Positions 1 to 13,744 of a DNA stretch of 64,000 nt are shown piece after piece (positions within the stretch are counted from its first letter, which is position 1; each line of letters begins with the position of its first letter). The stretch is from NCBI GenBank assembly GCA_034509925.1, contig CM067527.1, positions 6,363,501 through 6,427,500 on the forward strand, written 5' to 3'. The translations under genes and the position numbers were made by a program. Under the pieces are notes generated by a model, which did no database searches, was not told the DNA's origin, and was given only the letters and a program-made list of their open reading frames with translations. The DNA is from Hirudinaria manillensis (lineage: Eukaryota; Annelida; Clitellata; Hirudinida; Hirudinidae).

Positions 1-220
1 TGCCACGCTTGATAGGTTCATTGCCGGCGCCCAGGAAGGACCACTCCATGTACCCAGTATGCTGAGACACAATTTGCCGCATGCATAGATGTTTGGATTG
101 AAGCGAACCGTACCTGCCGTTGTCAGAGCCTTGACATTTGGAGGTTTCACAGGGTATGAATCCTTAAAAGAACACATGAAACTCAACATGCCACCCTCGT
201 ACGGGTTATCGTTTGACCTT
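1..220 (-). CDS. UBE2Z-like ubiquitin-conjugating enzyme (E2), one internal exon, clipped by window start
   Basis: The minus strand from 220 down to 1 reads as one open exon of 73 full codons plus one leading base, after an AG acceptor at 221-222. It translates to a UBC-fold core: NPYEGGM, then a PP-x-VK-x-LTT strand, the VRFNPNIY segment and the catalytic GKLCLSILGTW motif with the active-site cysteine, followed by SGPSWAPA. This order and the TW-x-GP-x-W sequence are typical of UBE2Z/UBE2Q-like class E2s, most like UBE2Z (the E2 used with UBA6 for ubiquitin/FAT10 transfer). The exon stays open to base 1, so the rest of the UBC domain and the C-terminus lie outside the window. I could not find the preceding exon between 221 and 1393, so a retained fragment or an isolated paralogue exon is possible. 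The polypyrimidine tract before the acceptor is weak. Confidence 0.8.
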
Positions 221-1393
221 CTAATTAAAATCTTCATCAATCTCATGTTCTCTTCATTTGGCTAGGCAAACCTATCAAGCTTGGCAGTATAGAATAATGA
301 TCCGTAAATGTAGAGAAAAACAAGAGGAACTTGCAGACAAATACATACTTTAACATTACAAAAAAAATAGTCATCATTGGTCGATCCGAGTCGATGTTGT
401 AGAGAGAGGAAATATGTATTATATAAATTTTGCTTAAATTTAAATTTACTCGATCTATCATTTTTTCGTGGAAATTTCACATGTTAGTATTGAAGCTGCG
501 CATTATCATACTAAGAGGTATAACCTTTCAATACTAGGTTTTAATTTCTAGTATTTATCACAATCATTGATCAGTGGGAGCTATAGCACTTTATTATTTT
601 ACAAGTTAATATTTAATTACTTAAAAAGTTTGAATTGCTAACGCTGGCCTTATCAACAAAGTTGGCTCGAAACCAATTGTCTAAAAAATCTCTAAAACGT
701 TTAATAATTTTAATTTAATCCACTTCAGATTCACTGATGTTTCACTGTCATAAATTACAAAAAAAAAGAACAAAAACAGAACAAAACCAACCATTATACA
801 AAGCGACGATACAAATTCTAGTAAAGGTGAAATGGTCAGCCTCAAGGAAGAGCATGCTTCCGCTTTCAGACTGAACCCTATCATTATACATAGGATGTTC
901 TACGACAAATTATGTACACAAGCACAAACTATATACAATTTCACGCAACAAATATCGTTTACATGAATTTTAAATAACAAATAAATTCTATTAAAGGGAC
1001 ATCGATTTGGGTAATTGAATGTGATATTTGATGGATTGCAGGTATAGATGAGTAAAGTCTCGAGCCATAACATTGAATCGAGAATAAATTTAAAGTGGAC
1101 TTAGAAAAAGTATGGCTATACTCGTATGTTACGAAGAAAACGACCTGTATTATTGTAATTGTTAAATGATATTGAAAAATACCAGAGATTAATTTGAGAA
1201 GAGAATCATATCAAGAGAATTGAAATCATATGAAAACAAAGAGGAGAAATACAATAATAAAATTAGATTTGTTAATATTTACAAATAGACAGTTTTTAAT
1301 AAATCTATTATTGAAAAGAATTTATTCATTGTTTAATATAGTAATAAGATTAATATAGTAATAAGATTATCTTAACAGATTCATATGCATGTT
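221..1393. other. AT-rich intergenic or intronic stretch, no gene seen
   Basis: About 1.2 kb of AT-rich DNA between the E2 exon and the 3' end of the lectin gene. By position it should hold the 5' exons of the E2 gene, but I recognise none. It contains a short inverted match (262-287) to the first 25 bases of the window and a 16-bp direct duplication near 1340-1370 (AATATAGTAATAAGAT twice). Confidence 0.5.
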
Positions 1394-2611
1394 TTAAACA
1401 TCGACTTCACAAATGATGCAAAAGTTATTTTTGCATGGGTTGTCAGCAAAGCCAAAGTTATTCATAAGAAATATGCAAGACTCCGCGGAGAATTGGTCGT
1501 TTGGGTCACCGGGATTCCAATTGTAATAAGTGATTGGCAGGTATGGTTCCTGGCCATCATTCATCAAGTATGGTTTCCATAAGAATGGAAGTTTATTTGG
1601 CTGGATTCTCGCACCAGCAGTCCAAATATATGTTTGACCATTGTACTTTTTGCAGGAACTGTCTATATCTGGATATATTGAATCAAATGTTTCCTTGATA
1701 AAGTTATTATAATATACAAAACTATTATTCGATAATGATATATAAATTATTAGTTGACAAAATTATTATAATAATAAATATTAGACTTTACAAGGATACC
1801 GAATTTTGATTTTAAGATTTAAACAGATCTGAACATTCGATCATGGTTCATTTTTACTTTAAGATTCGCAGCTACTTGTTTTATTTTTTAACAAATTCTA
1901 TTATCACGAATATTTTAAAGCGTTTAACATTCGTATAACAAAGTCATTTCGAAATTGAATAAATCTAAATTAGTAAATCGTAAAGTACCTTTAAAGAGAG
2001 AGTAAACATTTTTCACTGCTTCATACTCTTCATAATCGTCCACAATTAGAAGATGTGAATTGATTTTGTTGCATTGCTTGCGACCATCAGTCCAATTCCA
2101 TGAACCATTCATCAATCGGTAACATTTATTGTAATCTCTGAGATATGCGAATCCATCTGGACATTCTATTCATTTTAGATCAAAAATATAAAAAAATTAC
2201 TTTCACTATGATCTAATATTAAAAATACAAGATTCATAAATCTTAAAGAAAATATATGCAAACGTTACCCGGAATTCTTTTAAACATGCTGTCGAAACCT
2301 CTGTTCTTCGAAACTGGAAACATGTGACACGAACGATTTTTCGATTCATATGCAAAAGCAGCACATTCGAAGTTGATATTGACTGAGCACATGCTGGCAC
2401 ACTGAACTGCACTCCTGACACCAACAACAATATCTGTTTGATTAATGGAATTTGATGCCAGGAAATCGTAATGGAGATCCAGAATGTCCATATCTTGCGT
2501 TTTAGTTCTTCTAAATCGAACCATTGGTGATGCAGACGAATAGTGATGGTTCAAAAAAATAAGAAAAATGATGCCCTTAAAACTGCAGAAACTACACATC
2601 GCTTTATGCAT
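1394..2611 (-). CDS. Secreted PAN/apple-domain plus C-type lectin protein, 262 aa, 3 exons
   Basis: Exons on the minus strand are 2611-2269, 2165-1989 and 1662-1394 (343, 177 and 269 nt). Each junction is phase 1 and the joined frame is open for 262 codons. Residues 1 to about 27 form a signal peptide (hydrophobic GIIFLIFL core). Residues about 45-112 carry a PAN/apple-like cysteine pattern (CASMC, FECAAFAY, SCHMF). The C-type lectin domain runs from CPDGFAYL (116) to the end, with the WTDGRKQC helix, the W-x-AG-x-R strand, a GDPND loop, SCIFL and a terminal FCIICE cysteine pair. The usual EPN/QPD and WND calcium-sugar motifs are not clearly present, so sugar binding is uncertain. Such proteins are secreted recognition or adhesion factors. 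The gene points the same way as the GPCR and E2 but shares no evident function with them. Confidence 0.85.
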
Positions 2612-5600
2612 TATTTATAATCTATCGTAAGATATAGTTTATACTGAGATTTTAAATATTATATTAGTAGAAATCACTTAACATTTATGAAATGTATATA
2701 TTTATTAGATTTGAAGGTAAGTGTGTAGATTTACAGAGAACCATATTCAATTAAACTTTGGTTTCGCATTAGTCATTAATTTTCAAACCTTTATATGCCA
2801 GTTACCATAACAACGAACTTTGTTATGGAAAGCTATCTCATCAGTCCTAACAAAATGTCACAATGCATGTTCATAGATATTCTCAGAATCTGAATAAGAA
2901 TGGTACCCAAATTACTTAGTGGAAACTTGCAGTATTTAAGTTCTTCATGAAACCTCATTGTTTAATCTGGAGTCATAGTAATGGATCGATCGAATGTGAA
3001 TGGGTTTGGAGAGCTTAGAGATGAAAAATAAATGTGAAACGACCAATATCCATTTGACTGCAGTCATTAATGACGTTTTTGGCTTCCGAAACGTTAATGT
3101 TTGTCTTTAAGAACAATGGATGGAAAGATCGATTCTCTTTGTGCTATGAATTGGGGCTATCAAAGTAATAGGCCACTAAAGTTTTCACTTTATGCATGTG
3201 GCGCTAGATAAGAAATGGTTTCTATAACTCCTACAAACTTAATTTGACTCTTCGTATCTTCGAAATATTGGTATTAATTTAAGTGTGTGCTTGAACGGAT
3301 ATCAAAACATATAAAATACAATGCCACAACTTTCTTCCTATGCTGCCATGATGTCCTGGCTGTATGGATAGATTTTTATTGGGTTGAAATGACATTCTTT
3401 CATACAGGCCATCACAGGTAATGGAATGGCAATATGGATTTCCTTGAATAATTTTCTCTTTTTTTAAAATAAAATATTGAATTGAGAGAAGTTATTATTA
3501 TAGTTGATATTTACAGCAGTTTGACGAATATTTTGCCAATTTGTTGAGAATTACTGCCATTATTTAATCTTTTAATCTAATTAGTGCACAATGATTTCCT
3601 GCATAAAACAAAATAGATTACCTTAAATGCCTTTAGAAGTGTTTGGAACCCCATAAGTTTATAAAATAAAAGCAAGAGGATAATATTTGACGGAACCTGA
3701 ACGAAAACATTCGTAAAACAAGAAGTGAGGCATCATCAAGGATGCATCTTTAATCTCTTCTTAGTCATGAGTGTTTGGACTATGATCTCATAAAACATAG
3801 GATGTTTTGCAAATCTGTATCTTATGTTGTTGGGCGTTTCTGAGGAGTATAAGCAATCCTCTTGAACTACCAAAGTAATATTGTGATGGTTTAAAATAAT
3901 ATAAACGAATATAAAATTGTCACATTTTACTTTTTCGGATAGTAATGATTACCATTCCGAAATTATTATTTTTTTGAACGTGACACTACAACAGAAATCA
4001 GTAGTCAGTTCCTTGCCTCTCAACTCAAAACAAGAGATGCAACCAAAAACCATTTTCGAATCAACCTTCAACCACTAATTTCTTAACTGCCAGTTCAATC
4101 ATTCCGGCTTTCATTAGCTGGAGTCCATATCAGGAAACCTGTGCCATCCTTCACAATGGTAATTTCTTGTATATATCTCCCTTCTTACCTCCAATCCTCT
4201 TAAAATCAATCTACCATCATTAAGCATCTTTATCTGTTCTAAGGTATTCATCATCATCATTGTCATCGTGGTCGTCGTCGTCGTCGGCATCATCCTCTAC
4301 TCATGAAGAGATAACTCCAAGGTCGAACTATTTTCAAGGAAGGCAAATCGTTTATTTACACGCAACACCAACAACAAGAGCAATCTCCCTGATCTTTCTT
4401 GAATTAAGAGAAGATGGTCGGAAGAAGTAAAGCCAAAAAAAAAAAAGATAAAATAAGTAAAAACGAAAGTAATCATTTTTCTTCATCCCCTATTAAATCC
4501 TCCAACAACTCTATCTGAACATCGAAGGCCGTTTGGTTCTACACAACATCGTCAGGGATGTTGTGGCAACCACTGAGTTGGGAGTCGACTGAGTAAGAAA
4601 GAGAAACGAAAATCTAATTTCTAACAACAACAAAAAACATTTCGAAGGTCGACTTTTTCAACAGCAACAACTACAGTAAGAAAATCAGAAAAAATATTTT
4701 TTAAAATAATAATAATAATAATAAAGACAAAAAAATACTGAGCATATTTTATAATTGGTCTTAGTTTGAGAGCTTCTGAGTGGTCGACTTAAAAAGATTA
4801 CGCAAAAAAAAAAATGCATTAAACTCATTCATAAAATACGATCGTAAAATATTTTAATCACATGATAAGAGATGACCGTTTGAAAGTTGCTAAAGAAAAT
4901 AACTCCCCTGTAGAAATAATTACATGATGAATTCAGCGATAAAATAGCAGTGAAAATCATTGAGCTGATTGCTAGCGATGTAACTGATAATGTGTTAATT
5001 AAAAATAATATTACTCATAATTTGTTTGTAAATACGCTAATATAACTACTGCAAAAAAAAAGCAAGTAAACAGATCTATCAAAATGCACATAAACCATCT
5101 GGAAACATTGAGGAAAAATAGTAGAAAATAATATCCAATGATGTTGTTGCAAGGCTACTTTAGTAAGGTGATCCTATAAATCTAATACTAGACTATAATA
5201 TCGGGCATTTTATGTTGTAGGTGAATGAATGGAAGGCTGGATGGAAGACTGAACATATAGATGATTTGCTCGAAGGATGGTTGGATGGATTTATGAAGCA
5301 AAAAGCGAATGATTTAAGGGAGAACTTCCAGTGGTCTAAATACGACACAAAATTTATCCTTCAGAATGTGTTTGAGAAAAGAGCCAGTTAAGAATCCCAA
5401 TGCTTAATGGCTTATCATTCATTTCTACACTTGAACATCGACGACGACGACGACAATGATTTCAACTATTCTGTGACGATTATTACGAAGCTGATGTCAA
5501 GGTTGATGTCAATCAGAAAGCAAGAAAGATCGACGAGCAGTTTGTTAGTAAATAGAACTGAAATTCAACTGGAGAAATAAGCAAAGATCGAGCGATGCTC

Positions 5601-6311
5601 TGATAGTTTTGTGAAGATCCTGAAGTGGAAAAACATCGCATTCATTATCAAAGCCAGGGATTTATCTTTTGTTCTGAAAGAAAAGCGTTTTGGGACACTT
5701 CAGATCGGCTGAGTCTTAGTCATCTAAGATTTTTTGTTGTTGTTTTGGCTCTTTTCTATTTTTTCAGTTCAAGCCATTTAAAATTTTTCCAAGCATTTTT
5801 TTCCATTTCTCATATTTGATCTCTCATGGTGCCCTCTCCTTGTGCTTTTCACTCTCTCAAAACTGATGTCTGTCTTTCTGTCAGAGCCTCTCAAAATGTC
5901 TGTTACGAATTAGGAGACGTTAACCTTTGAGAGCCTCCTGTTCTTCACTTTTGGATCTTACTAACAATCTTTGAGAGATTGAATAAAAAACGAAGGGGAA
6001 ATAACAGAAGCCAATGAACTGAGTGTTTTACTAACGAATTCAGTGCATGTTAAGGTACAGGTCAGCTAAAACACATCGCTACATCCTCGATTAAAGCTAT
6101 TTTCAAAAGCAAATTTTGCCACGCATAACGGAGGCACTTGATAAGCGAAAGAAATACATGAGCCTCAAAACGTTAACCCGGAAAAACGCCGTAAAAATCC
6201 AACCTTCAATTAGCAACATTTTCCTTCCTAGAAATAAAAAAAAAGAAAGAAAAAACCTGATCAACTAAATCAATCCCGTTCTGAGATACTGCAAAGGTCA
6301 ACCAGGACCTA
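2612..6311. other. Intergenic, no gene recognised
   Basis: Roughly 3.7 kb of AT-rich DNA between the lectin start and the GPCR stop. It includes short GTC/CGT repeats near 4255-4290 and 5440-5460, and an AAT run near 4706. Open frames here are short and not protein-like. The 3' untranslated region of the GPCR probably lies in the part nearest 6311. Confidence 0.5.
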
Positions 6312-9300
6312 TCACATGGCCGTTTCCTGGGAACTCGCCTCTCCGGACATGAGCTTGTCTCTGGCGGCCAGATTATCGTGACCGTTGACCTTGTGACCAC
6401 CACATGGAGCCGGAGTGTCAGGACTGGAGGAGGGTGGGGTCAGTTCGTCGGTCGACTGGAGGTGAAAAGTGGCTTCTCTACCGAGGGCGCGAGGCAGAAA
6501 TCTACAGGTGAAGAAGACCAAGTGCAGCGTCACAGCTGTTAGAAAGTTGAGAACCACGAATGCGAACCAGACGCGCGTATGATGATCGCCTCTGTGCAGA
6601 TAACCGGCCAAGAAGGCAAAGGACCAGGCCAGAAAGAAGATGACTGTATAAGTTATGCCGAAGGAGAGCTTGTGCTTGAAATACCGTGGCACGGGTATGT
6701 TCGAGCTGCGGGAACCTCTCAGCTTCTTGACTCCAGTGGTGATGAGGAGGACAAGATTGACGACAGTCAGAATGAGAATGGGAAATGCTACGAACATCCA
6801 CAAAGCGTTTTGTCCGGTCAGCCAGCAGATCTAGGTAATTGTATTTAAAGACTAGAGTTTTTACTTAAATTAACTAATTGATTGATTGATTTACTTGGTT
6901 TATTTTATTTGTATGCTTATGCTTATTATAGGAAATTGTAACTGATTAATTATAGGGGTAATCATTTAAACTCATTTGAAATTACTTTTAGACACTCTTT
7001 AATCTTACAATAACAACAACATTATAGGCCGTAAGTTATAATGAATGCAGCACCTTGTACTGGCCGTAGAATGGTCTCACAGAGGCCGAGTTTATTGAGT
7101 TGCCAGCAATCAAGTCTACAATTGTTGCCACGATGACTATAGCCAGGGGCGCCAACCAGGCGTAAAGAACGTAGTACTTGTAGCCGTCTTGACCTTTTTG
7201 TTTAATGGCTTGAGAATTTAGATTTAGTTCTTCTTCTGTGTTGGATTTTTTCTTATCCAGACTTCCACCCTTCTTGGCAAAAGCCACTACGAAGGAATTC
7301 ATCCAAAAGGCACCGGCCAAGACGAAGTAATGCAGAAGGACTCCGTTCCAGAAACAGAAGCTGGAAACTTCTGCCGGCTTATTCATGTGGATTTTGGACA
7401 AGTCCGCTCCGTTCTGATGTTCCAAGTTTGATATTGTCGAGCTGCTGAGGTAGAGGCACTGCCCGATGAATGAGGCCGAACAGAGGGACAAGATGCACTT
7501 GATGGTGAGGGTCTTACGAACAAAAGACGGCGACAACAGTCCCACTATAGTTCCTGCTAATCCTACGAGAGCCACTGTGGTTAACACAAGAGAAGTCAGT
7601 CCCAGTGGCTTGTCATAGTGGAACATGATCAAGAGATCTACTAAAGGTTCTAATGCAGTCACGTTTAGGCCTTCTAAGGAGGAATCTTCTGGTTCCAAGT
7701 CCGAAGAGATTTCCATCCTTCTTAGACACACTTCGATATTCTGGCTGTCTTGGTAAGAATTAGAGGTTTCAGTGTACTTCACTTCTTCTGGCTCAAAAAG
7801 ACGTGATAGTGAAAAGACGAATACCGTTTCGTTGCCGTATTCCTTATAATCGTAGCCTTCCACTTCCTGCCATTCAAAGCAGTCTAAAGCCTGGTTACCC
7901 GATTTGCTTATGGCTTTGGTTTTCATACTGGTATATCTCTCTTTGGGAAAGGGATCTTGAACTTGGTTCTCTTTGGGAGACGAAAATTCCGTAACCGGAT
8001 TCTGGATTTTGACTCTAGGAGTGGAAACATCCAAGACTTCGTAGCTGATAGTCGAAGGTTTCTGAATGTGGAAGACCAAACCATTATCTTTCGGAGTAGG
8101 CAAATCTTCTTCAAATTGGAAAACACTTTCAAAAGTTGTTTTCGATGTACTGGGCTTTCTCTTTCTAACGCCTCGCATTGGAGGAGTTTCAAAGACATGC
8201 TGATAATAGTCTTCTTCATTTTCTATTGTCGATTTCATCGTCGGAGGAAAATTTGTAACAGCCGGTCTGAACAGTTCGTCATCTTTGACACTCACGTCAT
8301 AGCCAGCGATGATTGATTCGAGTCCTTGTCCGAAACTAGAGAGACTATACGCTGTTGTTGTTGTTTCAACTCCATCTCCTATTTGTGGATAGTCGAAATT
8401 TATGTCAATCTTAAATACTTCCGCGGGAACATGAGTGGTGGTTGCAGTCGCCTCTGTGGTGCTGGTGATGGGAACGGCGGTGCTGCTAGTAGTTGTGGTG
8501 CTTGAATCAGTGCTCGGTGATGATAGCATTTCGATGGTTTTAATTTCCAATCGGCCATCGCTTTCTGGTATTTGGTAAATGGGCGGAGTTTCTGGTGTAG
8601 ATTTGCTGCTAGTAGTTCGGAATTTTGTTGGAGATTTTTTTGAGGCTTTCGGGAGGGCAATGGTTGTGCTTACAGGAGTGCTTGTTTTGACTTTATCGAT
8701 GCACTTGCCGGCCCAGTATTTCATTCCATCGTCGTCACACCTAATTCTCCGGCAAAGCTCGGGCTTGCGGAAAGGATCGAAGATTTGACCGGTTTCACGA
8801 CAATTTCCAAGTCTCACTGGATGACCGAAATGCGTCGGCGTCCTGACGTACCCCAGAGTCTCTGAGAGGTCGATCACTAACCACAGACCGGTCGGCTTGG
8901 CAGCTGCATCTTCGCTGAAGGCGAAGTCGAACTGCGATGCTGTTGAGCGAGAATCTTTGCAGGAGACTTGGCTCTCCTCTTCGCCGTTGCAAGTGGCGCA
9001 GTATTTGTTTTTATAGGTCGACTTTTCACTGTAAACATAAGACGTAGAACCGGCCTTGCAAAGTCCTGCTTCTTTGTTTCCGCCCCAATCTTCAGGACAG
9101 CTGGACTTGTGAGACTTGCACTTTCTCGGCAGCACGTAGGCGGGTGGTACCAATTCCAGTGTGCACGAGTCTTTCAACTGGGATTCCAATTTCTGAAAGG
9201 AAGAAAGCGTTGGTTCCAATGCGAGGAGTTCTTGGCTCTGAAGCGGGCAGTTTCTGACTATCTGCCAGAATTTGAGTCTCTTGTTTTCGCCGTGACACAA

Positions 9301-9981
9301 AGCACAATAGACATTTCTGTAAAGAATTTCAGATTTTTCACTGGACACGTAGACCTTGAAAAAGAGATCACTAAAGGCCACGTCTGCTTGCTCGCATCTT
9401 CTTCGCACGTATTCATCCCTGTAGCTGGCAGGGCAACTATTAACCACGTAAAATTCTGCCTCGCTATTGACATTCTCGAGCTTCTGACAAGACAGGCTGT
9501 CGGAAGTGATGTTGGGAAGACCGGCCGGCCGGCCCTCCATAAGTGCTGGCGAATCGGGGCAGCAATCGTTGTAAATGATGCAGTGAGGATCACAAAAGCA
9601 GTTACGAGCTGCAAACGGTAACTCGTAGGTACTGTAGCAGGTGTCGCGTTCTTCGCAATCAGCCCATGAAGTCATAGACTCGAGCGACTCCATGCGCGAC
9701 CTTTTCATCTCCGTCCACTTATCTTCCAGGCTCTCCTTTTTGTCCTGGTCGTTGTAGGGCTCGCCCTGGAAGTGACCCCCGTGGGGATCGATTTGAAGAT
9801 CCAAGTGGTAGTCTTCCTCGAATTTGATCTCCGGCGAATCCCACTGCTGGTCCCATGGGTTGTCGTAGAGGGTTTCTTGAGGCAGGGTAATCTCTTTTTT
9901 GGATCGGAAATTCTTCGAGGCAGCTGGTTCTAAAATTAGGCTGATCAGAACGGTGACCACGAGAAGGTTTGTTGTTGACAT
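6312..9981 (-). CDS. Methuselah/secretin-type GPCR with somatomedin B ectodomain, 1148 aa, 2 exons
   Basis: Exon 1 is 9981-7054 (976 codons) and exon 2 is 6830-6312. The intron of 223 bp is phase 0 with a weak GTGCTG donor. A signal peptide (1-22) leads to a somatomedin B domain at 109-143 (CEERDTC, NCFCDPHC, NDCCPD), two further cysteine clusters (about 165-250 and 290-340) with repeated YCA-x-C-x-GE motifs, and a Ser/Thr/Pro-rich mucin-like stalk (about 430-620). Seven membrane segments follow at about 794-816, 824-846, 876-901, 936-958, 986-1010, 1031-1052 and 1062-1084. The second extracellular loop ICWLT (977-981), created exactly by the splice, is a hallmark of class B/adhesion/methuselah receptors and pairs with FCFWNG before TM3. 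No GPS cleavage site is visible. It sits in the plasma membrane; the ligand is unknown. The cytoplasmic tail is about 60 residues. Confidence 0.92.
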
Positions 9982-12723
9982 GTTTTTCAGTGATTTTAGT
10001 AGAGTTTAATTCTAAACTGGAAATGAACCTTCACTGCTTTTTTTGATTGAAGGAAAGAAAAATGGTTGAAAAGTTAATAAATTTCAATCGATGATGGAAA
10101 ACCTCTTTGAAAGTTTCTGTTCAAAATCGTACAAACTGCATCCTCGATCGACGATGATTCAATTTCAAAATGTCCATTTTCAGTTTAACCTTAATAAATT
10201 TTCGAAATGTTTTTCTAACTTTTTCCCAATCGAACAAAAAAAAAACACCTCTTCACGAGCGCGTTCGACAACACCGGAAAACAATGCACCGTTTGGACTT
10301 TTATACTTTTATATCGCTCGGTATTTTCTCCTCCTCTTCGTCGTCATCGTCATCACCATCTTCGTCTTCTCATCCTCATCCGTTAAGTTGAGTTGCTACG
10401 CAAGATTTCCTTGCTTGTACAGATGGGCGAGATTGTGATGGTGATGACGACGACGGTGATAGTGGACTTGCTTGTAATTTAGATGTTATTATTAAAAAGA
10501 CATACAAAATAGTCTGTAATGGTTGGAAGTTAGTTATTAGCATTACTAATTCACTCCTCTCACTCAACCAGCGGAAACATTCACAAGAGAGTTGGGTAAT
10601 CAAGTTGTGAGGAGTTATTTGTAAAGTCAACATTACCGAATGAACCTCCAGGTGATAACGTCTTCTGTATTAAAAGGCGTTTTGAGATAACAGCGATAAA
10701 CAGATTGAGCAACTTTAGTCAGTGCACCTTAAATTAAGCTCGCTATGCCTCGTATTATATGCCGTGTTATGGTTGCGCTTATCCAAGTTCAATGATGATG
10801 ATGGGAAAAGATGATAATGAGAGCAATAGTCCCGTTGATGATGTTGAAGATGATGACGACGACGATGTGTTGTGGTAAGTTAATATTATATAAGAGCAAG
10901 AATCTTTTTTGTCGTGGGAGTTTATAAGTTGTGTTATCATCATCGTCGTCGTCGTCATCATGATTTATAATTCCATCCAATGTCTCCACATCCTGCCTTG
11001 AAATATCTAAAAATAGTTGAACAAAAACAGAATAAAAAAAATTCAAAAAATGTTTCCTAAAAGCAAAAAAAAACTCTTAAAAATAAATTATCAGCTAAAT
11101 TAAAATAAACGAAGAATGTAGTTGTTTTTAAATTCTATTTTTATGACGAATTCAAAAGAATTTCTTAATAATTCTTAATAATTGCCGTCGTAAATTATAT
11201 GACATCTTCGGTGGTAAAGTGACTTGCAAGTGATGCGAATCCAGTAACTCTTTGACGATGATGATAATGATGATTTCTTTTCGACCCGATACAACCCGAG
11301 GATAGCTCTTAGAATTAAAATTGCTTTTAATAAATTTTGTTTTTTAATAGTTAATAATTTGTAATAATACTTTATTTTTGTTCTGACTATATTCAGGAAT
11401 AAACTTCACTTCTCTAAAAAAAAAACGTTCATTTAATATGAACCGATCTAAGGTTGCTCCTGAGATGAATTTCTGAACGGTGAATTGAATGCATCACCTG
11501 TGAAATCGTCTTGCCTTCACCACCATCTTCGGCATCATTATCACCACCACCATCGTCGTCGTCGTCATCGCCTTAGTTTCCTGGAAAGTAATTCGGCACC
11601 TTTCTCCAGGTCGGACCTCTTGAAGTCATTGAGACTTCAAAGTCGTCCTTTCTGGTCCTTGACCCTGACCTTCATCCATCAGTTGTTCCTCTGATGCTAT
11701 GGGGAGGAGGAAGAAGAAGAGGATGAGGCTGATGGAACCGGTGCTTGAAGTGTTGCATCTCCACTCCTAGGGCTTCTCCTGTGTCCGCACGTGGGTGGGG
11801 TACTTGTCGACGACGATCGTAATTATATTTTATTTATAATTTTAAATAATTATACGGGCATGTCATAACTCTCTTGGTCTTTCCGTGGCGCCATCTGTTG
11901 ACAAAGAAAATAAAGTTCAACTAATGATTTCGAAATACAAAAAAAATACTGACACCTGTTTGCATTTCGTGTTTGCGCGAGGGACAGTTACGTAATATCT
12001 TCGTGTTTACATTGTCCCTTGACATATTGAATTCTTGAGACGTTAGGAGGGGTCAGGTGCACTCAGGGGTCACTTGGTTTGGAAAAGGAGGAGGGAGGGA
12101 TATGAGGAGATGTAGTGGAAACTTGTCTGATTGGATGTTCAATCCACCAATCAGAATTCGACCAGTATTACGTAATATTTACAATATTTCTGTAAACTTT
12201 AGTATTATATCATAGCGAAATAATGTAAGACATTTATTAAGATTTATTATTTCATATATTTAGATATATTATAAATAATATATAAATATTTATTGCACTA
12301 TGACACCAGCTTTAACATTAAGTTGAATTAAGAGTTTAATATTATAAATATTTATTAATAATAAAATGATTATTATTTTAATAACTCGAAAAATAACGAT
12401 AATAATTGGCACTAATGTTACGTAATTCATCTCAATCATCGGGCCTTCAAAGGCCACCAAAACTGAGGAAGAAGATTTTAATAAAAAAAAAAAAGAACTT
12501 TGGGGGGTACGAAATTCACTATGCAGCATGAAGATGAATTGATAATGATGGTGTTTGACGACGACGACGACGACGATGATGATGATGATGATGATCATTG
12601 GTAAGAAAATTGGTCCACAATGTACTATTTGTTGTGGATTTTTCCAACCGGCTTTTCGATTGCATATACTAGTGACTCATCGGAGAAATGATGGTTATGA
12701 TTGTGATTCGAAATCAGTTACTT

Positions 12724-12975
<252 letters not shown>

Positions 12976-13744
12976 CATCAGCACCATCATCATCATCATC
13001 ATCATCGCGAGTGCTTCTGATGAGCAATTTAAGTGACTTGAGAAAAACTTGGAAGAAGAACAAAGAGTCACGTTGATGATTTAACTAAGTTGATTGAGCT
13101 GATTGGCTTGTGATTGAGTGTGTGTGTGCTCGTGGATGGATGGAGAAGTAAGTGAATGAACAAATTGAGTGAGAGAACAAAGAATGAATGAAATAAGGAT
13201 TTTGACGAGCATCAGGTGAGCAGCAACTGAAAATGGAACACTTTGTTTCAAAGCGACATCTGGCAATCTCATTTCATACGCTGGAAAATCAATCAAGCGT
13301 GTCCTGAGTCACTCATCTCTCCGAGTTGAGGGCCATTAACTCACCTAGTCAGGTTGAACTTAAAATGCTTCTGATGACGACGACGACGACGATGATGGGG
13401 TAGTACTACTTTTGGTCTTCTCTTAAAAGCAAACGAGATTATTTCATGCAAAAAGGTCTCATGACGTCACAAAGAAACTAATAAAAATAAAACTAAATGG
13501 ATTAATCATATTTGTGGATTTATGCTTTTAGACCTCATCATTAACCTTGTAGGAACTTTCTAGAACATCGTTTTCATCATCAACATCGACACCGGAACTA
13601 CGTCATACACATATACTCCACCACTCCGGTTGAGCACACACTTTGAGGTAGGAGGAGGAAGTTAAGGTTTAGAAGCTTCGAGAATTTGTTGCTGCAGGAA
13701 AACAAATTGAATGCATCTTGAATACGGGTGGCGCTAGGAGTGCA

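Noticed and set aside
8968..9621. 217-codon plus-strand frame
   Set aside because: Antisense to the GPCR ectodomain exon. The minus-strand frame has clear domains and this one has none.
11620..11720. Minus-strand frame QLMDEGQGQG with Gln/Gly/Glu composition
   Set aside because: Only about 20 codons, with weak boundaries and no partner exon.
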